Below, in pieces: positions 13,431 to 16,362 of a DNA stretch of 16,362 nt. The stretch lies in contig JAISZZ010000141.1 of assembly GCA_031284385.1 (NCBI GenBank), positions 1 through 16,362 of the forward strand, in the 5' to 3' direction. The notes under the pieces were generated by a model. It had not been told where the DNA came from and made no database searches. It saw nothing but the letters and a program-made list of their open reading frames with translations. Source of the DNA: Treponema sp. Lineage in GTDB: Bacteria > Spirochaetota > Spirochaetia > Treponematales > Breznakiellaceae. Positions within the stretch are counted from its first letter, which is position 1. Each line of letters opens with the position of its first letter. Position numbers and translations under genes: made by a program.

Positions 13431-13457
13431 CGGGATGTGTCCCGTAAAAATTTTTAC
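13431..13457 (+). terminator. Terminator-like hairpin after ftsA
   Basis: CGGGA (13431-13435) and TCCCG (13440-13444) form a stem with a TGTG loop, followed by TAAAAATTTTTAC, which supplies a T-run and is itself palindromic. It is short, so termination may be partial. It lies 14 bp after the ftsA stop. Confidence 0.55.
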
Positions 13458-13488
13458 GCGCCGGAATAATCGAGGACGAGGCCTGCGG

Positions 13489-13552
13489 TTTAGGAACTGT
13501 ATTGCATAAGCGATTAAAATACATAGCATTTTATTTATGTACTGTTCCTAAA
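13489..13552. repeat. 64-bp imperfect inverted repeat
   Basis: TTTAGGAAC (13489-13497) pairs with GTTCCTAAA (13544-13552), with further pairing inside (GTA/TAC after one mismatch, then TACATA and TATGTA). No other copy is in this window. It abuts and slightly overlaps the family A element to its right. Confidence 0.65.
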
Positions 13553-13665
13553 GGAAGCTCTGATTTATGCGAATGCGTATTATCAATGAAATGAGCTTGG
13601 CATTAGGGTAACGATGATGCGCCAGCGCAGTTGGCGATGCCTCAAGCTAATCAGCGTTGCCCTAG
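13547..13665 (-). repeat. Interspersed palindromic repeat, family A, copy 3 (inverted relative to copy 1)
   Basis: It reads CCTAAAGGAAGCTCTGATTT onward and ends CAAGCTAATCAGCGTTGCCC then TAG. Ordered blocks match the reverse complement of 588-720. The interior differs: the long hairpin of copy 1 is degraded here, and a small CGCCA/TGGCG hairpin is present instead (about 13620-13636). Confidence 0.8.
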
Positions 13666-13667
13666 CA

Positions 13668-13699
13668 GAGTTGTTCAAACTGAAGTTTCAGGGCAGCTC
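13668..13699. repeat. Degraded family B repeat, copy 3
   Basis: GAGTTGTTCAAACTGAAGTT followed by TCAGGGCAGCTC. Its reverse complement aligns with copy 1 (AAACTTCA in the centre, GAACAACTC at the right end). The arms no longer pair perfectly. Confidence 0.6.
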
Positions 13700-13710
13700 G
13701 CATTTTAATG

Positions 13711-13738
13711 TTGTTTGAAAACCGCGTTAGCGGATAAA
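13711..13738 (+). promoter_or_regulatory. Weak candidate promoter for ftsZ
   Basis: TTGTTT (13711-13716) and GATAAA (13733-13738), 16 bp apart, are a poor match to consensus. They are offered because ftsZ is cut off from ftsA by about 340 bp of hairpins and would need its own transcription. Confidence 0.3.
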
Positions 13739-13761
13739 TTTCTACTGATTTGGGAGGAACT

Positions 13762-14961
13762 ATGAATATTTTGGGGGTTTCTGATTTGGAAATTGCCGGA
13801 CAGAGTGAGACTGTCATCAAGGTAATAGGCGCGGGCGGCGGCGGCTCAAATGCGGTAAACCGCATGATCGAATGTGGTTTAGACAATGTTCAGTTTATAA
13901 CGGCTAACACTGATTTACAGGCGCTGAACAAGAGCAAGGCGCTTATAAAACTGCCGATAGGCTCAAAGCTGACCGGCGGGCTTGGGGCTGGCGGCAGGCC
14001 GGAAGTGGGCGAAAACGCCGCGATGGAAGACCGCGAGATGATTGAAAACGCGCTTCGAGGCGCAGATATGGTATTTGTTACTACAGGAATGGGCGGTGGC
14101 ACAGGCACAGGTTCGGCGCCTGTCATTGCGGAAGTTGCTAAATCGCTTGGCGCTCTTACTGTCGGCGTAGTTACGATGCCTTTTGATTTTGAGGGTAAGA
14201 GCAAAATGCAGATTGCGCGGGAAGGTCTCGCAAAACTGCGTTCTATCGTTGATGTTATCATCATTATTCCAAATCAAAATGTTTATAAAATTGTAGACCG
14301 CCACTCTTCTATGGCGGAGGCTTTTTTAAAGGTTGATGATGTGCTTCGTCAGGGTATACAGGGGATTTCTGACATGATTACAAAGCATGGCGAGATAAAT
14401 ATAGATTTTGCCGATGTTAGGGAATTCACGCGCGGGCAGGGAGGCGCTTTGATAGGCATAGGGATAGGCGGCGGCGATAATCGTGCGGTTGACGCGGCGG
14501 AATCGGCCATGAGCAATCCGATGCTTGAAGAGTCGTCGATAAAGGGCGCGCAAAAAATACTTGTAAATGTCGCCGCTGGAAAAACCTTTTCGCCGCCGGA
14601 ATTTCAGGATGTTGTGAACAAGGTTACAGAGTTTGCGGACGAAAATGTGCAGATCAAAACGGGCTGGGTTGTTGATGAAAGTATGGAGGAGAAGGTTAAG
14701 GTTACGGTCGTAGCCACCGGTTTTGAGAGCCCTTTCGTTACAAAGCTGAAAGACGGAAAGCGCGGCGACGACGGACAGACGAAACAAAAGAGGGGAGATT
14801 TTTTGTTGGATGACGAGTGGGAACATATACGGGGTGGAGCGGAAAGACAGCCGCCGTTGACTATCCGCGGCGAAGATGATCTTGACGTTCCTACCGTGAT
14901 GCGGCGCGGAAACGTCAGCCGGTTTGAAAATTACGGCGTGTTCAAGCAGGAACACGCCTAG
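13762..14961 (+). CDS. ftsZ: Cell-division GTPase FtsZ
   Basis: FtsZ polymerises with GTP into the cytokinetic ring. The 399 residues show [18 protein letters not shown] (19-36), FITANTD (45-51), the tubulin signature [18 protein letters not shown] (109-126), [10 protein letters not shown] (140-149), the T7 catalytic loop [13 protein letters not shown] (210-222), and a charged linker ending in the FtsA-binding peptide [12 protein letters not shown] (372-383). A further 16 residues ([16 protein letters not shown]) follow this peptide, which is usually close to the C-terminus. The ATG has GGGAGGA at 13752-13758; the longer frame from TTG 13750 is unlikely. The final TAG (14959-14961) shares bases with the start of a family A repeat, so the repeat may have set the end of the protein. 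Confidence 0.97.
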   Translation: MNILGVSDLEIAGQSETVIKVIGAGGGGSNAVNRMIECGLDNVQFITANTDLQALNKSKALIKLPIGSKLTGGLGAGGRPEVGENAAMEDREMIENALRGADMVFVTTGMGGGTGTGSAPVIAEVAKSLGALTVGVVTMPFDFEGKSKMQIAREGLAKLRSIVDVIIIIPNQNVYKIVDRHSSMAEAFLKVDDVLRQGIQGISDMITKHGEINIDFADVREFTRGQGGALIGIGIGGGDNRAVDAAESAMSNPMLEESSIKGAQKILVNVAAGKTFSPPEFQDVVNKVTEFADENVQIKTGWVVDESMEEKVKVTVVATGFESPFVTKLKDGKRGDDGQTKQKRGDFLLDDEWEHIRGGAERQPPLTIRGEDDLDVPTVMRRGNVSRFENYGVFKQEHA

Positions 14962-15200
14962 GGCAACGCTGATTAAATGAGGCCGCCGGTTGTGGGTAGC
15001 GTAATGAGCCTCCGCGCGGCAAGCGTACAAACAAGTTTGTGCCGGGGTATTAAACCAGATATTGCAAAATAACCGCTTGCACGGTTATTTTGCAATAGAT
15101 TGGCGGTTATGGAGCGAGGAGGGCGCGATGAACAGGTGGTTCTGTGCCTAAAACAGCATGGAAATAGCGCCCCCTTCTTAATAACCGGCGTTACCCTAGA
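14958..15200. mobile_element. MITE-like element, family A ends, between ftsZ and xerC
   Basis: The ends CTAGGGCAACGCTGATT and (right end, complemented) CTAGGGTAACGCCGGTT match at 14 of 17 positions as terminal inverted repeats. The 243-bp interior has a perfect 15-bp hairpin (ATTGCAAAATAACCG at 15061-15075, complement at 15082-15096) and a family C unit at 15118-15183. No ORF is supported inside. It looks like a composite non-autonomous element or a nest of successive insertions. Confidence 0.65.
15118..15183. repeat. Interspersed repeat, family C, copy 3
   Basis: GGAGGGCGCG at the left and TGGAAATAGCGCCCCC then TTCTTAA at the right match copy 1 (995-1058). GGGCGC at 15121-15126 pairs with GCGCCC from 15167. 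The middle differs in sequence but has similar length. Confidence 0.7.
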
Positions 15201-15215
15201 GAGGACGGTCAATGT

Positions 15216-16112
15216 ATGTCAAAAAAACAAACCTTGATTGAACGATACCGTTCCAGACTTTTGGGTATAGAGCGGTTGTCGCTGCTTTCTGTCGAAACTT
15301 ACGCTTCGGAAATACGATGTTTTCTTGAGTACGCAGGCGATTTGACAGAAACCGCAGACAGCGCGTTCTTGAGCGGCTATCTTCACTGCCGCGTCGTCAG
15401 GGACGGTATCAGCGGCAGGAGCGCATCGAAAGCCATTGCCGCGTTGCGCTCGTTTTACCGTTTTCTTATCGACGAGGGCGTTCGTAAGGACAATCCGGCT
15501 TCACTTCTTGAAAAGCCGAGGCAGGAATTGCGGCTGCCCGAAGCGCTCCCCGGCGAATCGATTGACGCGCTGCTGGCTTTGATAAAAACCGGCGCACCGT
15601 CCGGTCTTAGGGACAGAGCCTTGCTGGAGTTGATATACTCATCCGGTCTGCGGGTTTCTGAGGCGGTGGGGCTTGATGTTGACGACTGTTTTTTTGACGA
15701 AGGCGTGATACGTGTTACCGGCAAGGGCGGTAAAGAACGTCTTGTGCCGTTTGGTTCAGCGGCGGAAACGGCGCTGCGCCATTATTTGAGAGATGGCCGT
15801 CCCGCCTTCTTGAAAAACGGGCGTAAGTCAAATGCACTTTTTCTTAACCGCGCAGGCAGGCGTCTTGGCCGCAAAGGTATTTGGAAAAATTACGCGGCGC
15901 TCGCCGTCCAAAATGGTACAAGCTCTAAATTGCATACCTTGAGGCATAGTTTTGCAACCGAACTGCTGGCGGGCGGCGCCGGCCTTCGTTCCGTGCAGGA
16001 ATTGCTGGGACACGCGGACATAAGCACAACGCAAATATATACCCATGTCGCCGTATCAAACCTTGAAAAAGCGCACCGCAAATATATGCCGGTATTGAAA
16101 CACGAGGACTAA
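15216..16112 (+). CDS. Tyrosine recombinase XerC/XerD type
   Basis: These enzymes resolve chromosome dimers at dif during division. The 298 residues have the usual length and two domains: N-terminal SAM-like DNA-binding (about 5-95, SVETYASEIRCFLEYA, KAIAALRSFYRFLIDEG) and C-terminal catalytic (about 108-290). All active-site residues are present: Arg146 (SSGLRVSEA), Lys170 (GKGGKERLVPF), His240 and Arg243 (LHTLRHSFATELL), His266 (LLGHADISTTQIY) and nucleophile Tyr275. Sequence alone does not separate XerC from XerD or a single Xer, so no symbol is given. ATG 15216 follows GAGAGGA; an out-of-frame ATG lies 4 nt before it. As I recall, T. pallidum also has a Xer gene downstream of its ftsZ region. 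Confidence 0.92.
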   Translation: MSKKQTLIERYRSRLLGIERLSLLSVETYASEIRCFLEYAGDLTETADSAFLSGYLHCRVVRDGISGRSASKAIAALRSFYRFLIDEGVRKDNPASLLEKPRQELRLPEALPGESIDALLALIKTGAPSGLRDRALLELIYSSGLRVSEAVGLDVDDCFFDEGVIRVTGKGGKERLVPFGSAAETALRHYLRDGRPAFLKNGRKSNALFLNRAGRRLGRKGIWKNYAALAVQNGTSSKLHTLRHSFATELLAGGAGLRSVQELLGHADISTTQIYTHVAVSNLEKAHRKYMPVLKHED

Positions 16113-16131
16113 CCCGCAAATAACGCGGGTT
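16111..16131 (+). terminator. Hairpin overlapping the recombinase stop codon
   Basis: AACCCGC (16111-16117) and GCGGGTT (16125-16131) form a 7-bp stem with a 7-nt loop. The sequence after it (CAATTAATAG) is AT-rich but has no long T-run, so it is at best a weak intrinsic terminator. Confidence 0.45.
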
Positions 16132-16165
16132 CAATTAATAGCGCTTTCCTCTGGCGGCGAAATCC

Positions 16166-16362
16166 CCGGTATTTACTCATAGCGAAGATTGAACTCAAGT
16201 GCCATGAGCTGCCAATGTTTTGACCGGAGGATAGACACGTTGGAAAAGCTGCAAAGTGAACTGGCGGCATGGCAGCGGAAACGAAACCGGAATCAAAAGA
16301 CGGTGAAATGGCAGTTTACGGCTGGGGATGCCCGCATTAAGCTGCATGGCTTGTATCCGTCC
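16166..16362 (+). pseudogene. IS630-family-like transposase 3' remnant, frameshifted, cut by the window end
   Basis: From about 16201 the frame reads AMSCQCFDRRIDTLEKLQSE then LAAWQRKRNRN and TVKWQFTAGDARIKLHGLYPS. This matches the C-terminal pattern of IS630-type DDE transposases (IELSVLSRQCLDRRI..., ELAAWQRxRN, VDWRFTTxDARxKLxRLYP). Just upstream, IAKIEL (about 16178-16198) is in another frame, which one extra A in GAACTCAAGTGCC explains. The sequence before it (about 16166-16180) only loosely resembles the family. The end of the gene is off the window, and no N-terminal or catalytic part remains, so it is a dead fragment unless the window edge hides more. Confidence 0.6.

Noticed and set aside
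14326..15030. A 234-codon open frame on the - strand opposite ftsZ
   Set aside because: It is antisense to the most conserved part of ftsZ, has no recognisable family or ribosome-binding site, and begins in the downstream repeat.
15061..15096. Perfect 15-bp hairpin considered as a dif-like site for the nearby recombinase
   Set aside because: Dif sites have short imperfect arms around a 6-8 bp centre with a recognisable XerC/XerD core. This stem is longer, perfect and embedded in a repeat element.

Overview
The window looks like a chromosomal stretch from a spirochaete of the Treponema group. This is an inference from protein character and gene order: a rpsF-ssb-rpsR-rplI-dnaB block, a reduced mraZ-rsmH-ftsL-murF-mraY-ftsW-ftsQ-ftsA-ftsZ division cluster, and a XerC/D-type recombinase after ftsZ. 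As I recall, Treponema pallidum has both blocks, but at distant loci. Base composition varies: the first gene and the outer-membrane-type gene are AT-rich, while the ribosomal, rsmH, murF, ftsA and xerC genes are nearer 50% GC. The many interspersed repeats fit a larger, free-living or gut-associated treponeme better than a compact pathogen genome. All real genes lie on the + strand. Only one transposase remnant lies on the - strand.

Layout. 1-459: 3' part of a HAD-family phosphatase. 459-1120: mostly palindromic repeats around an unidentified orphan ORF. 1124-4431: promoter, then S6, SSB, S18, L9 and DnaB helicase as one operon. 4432-4758: a 13-C homopolymer, a frameshifted IS5-like transposase remnant (- strand), a degraded repeat and a promoter. 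4795-5478: a secreted, probably outer-membrane protein whose reading frame crosses a 14-C tract, so it may be phase-variable. 5479-5787: repeats and A/T tracts. 5788-13417: the division and cell-wall (dcw) operon from mraZ to ftsA, with a strong promoter and three 10-bp-period repeats that look like a MraZ operator. 13418-13761: a terminator-like hairpin and three different repeats separating ftsA from ftsZ. 13762-14961: ftsZ, whose stop codon overlaps the end of a repeat. 14958-15200: a MITE-like repeat. 15216-16112: a tyrosine recombinase. 16166-16362: a frameshifted IS630-like transposase remnant running off the window.

How the genes work together. The first operon couples two ribosomal proteins that sit together in the 30S subunit (S6, S18), L9 of the 50S, and two replication proteins (SSB, DnaB). 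The second makes the last cytoplasmic peptidoglycan precursor (MurF), moves it to the lipid carrier (MraY), supplies a SEDS glycosyltransferase (FtsW) and builds the septal ring (FtsL, FtsQ, FtsA, FtsZ). MraZ probably acts as its own repressor. The recombinase probably resolves chromosome dimers at division.

No tRNA, rRNA, CRISPR array, defence system or novel enzyme system was seen. The non-routine signals are the repeat families that fill nearly every large intergenic gap, the poly-C tracts and the candidate MraZ operator.
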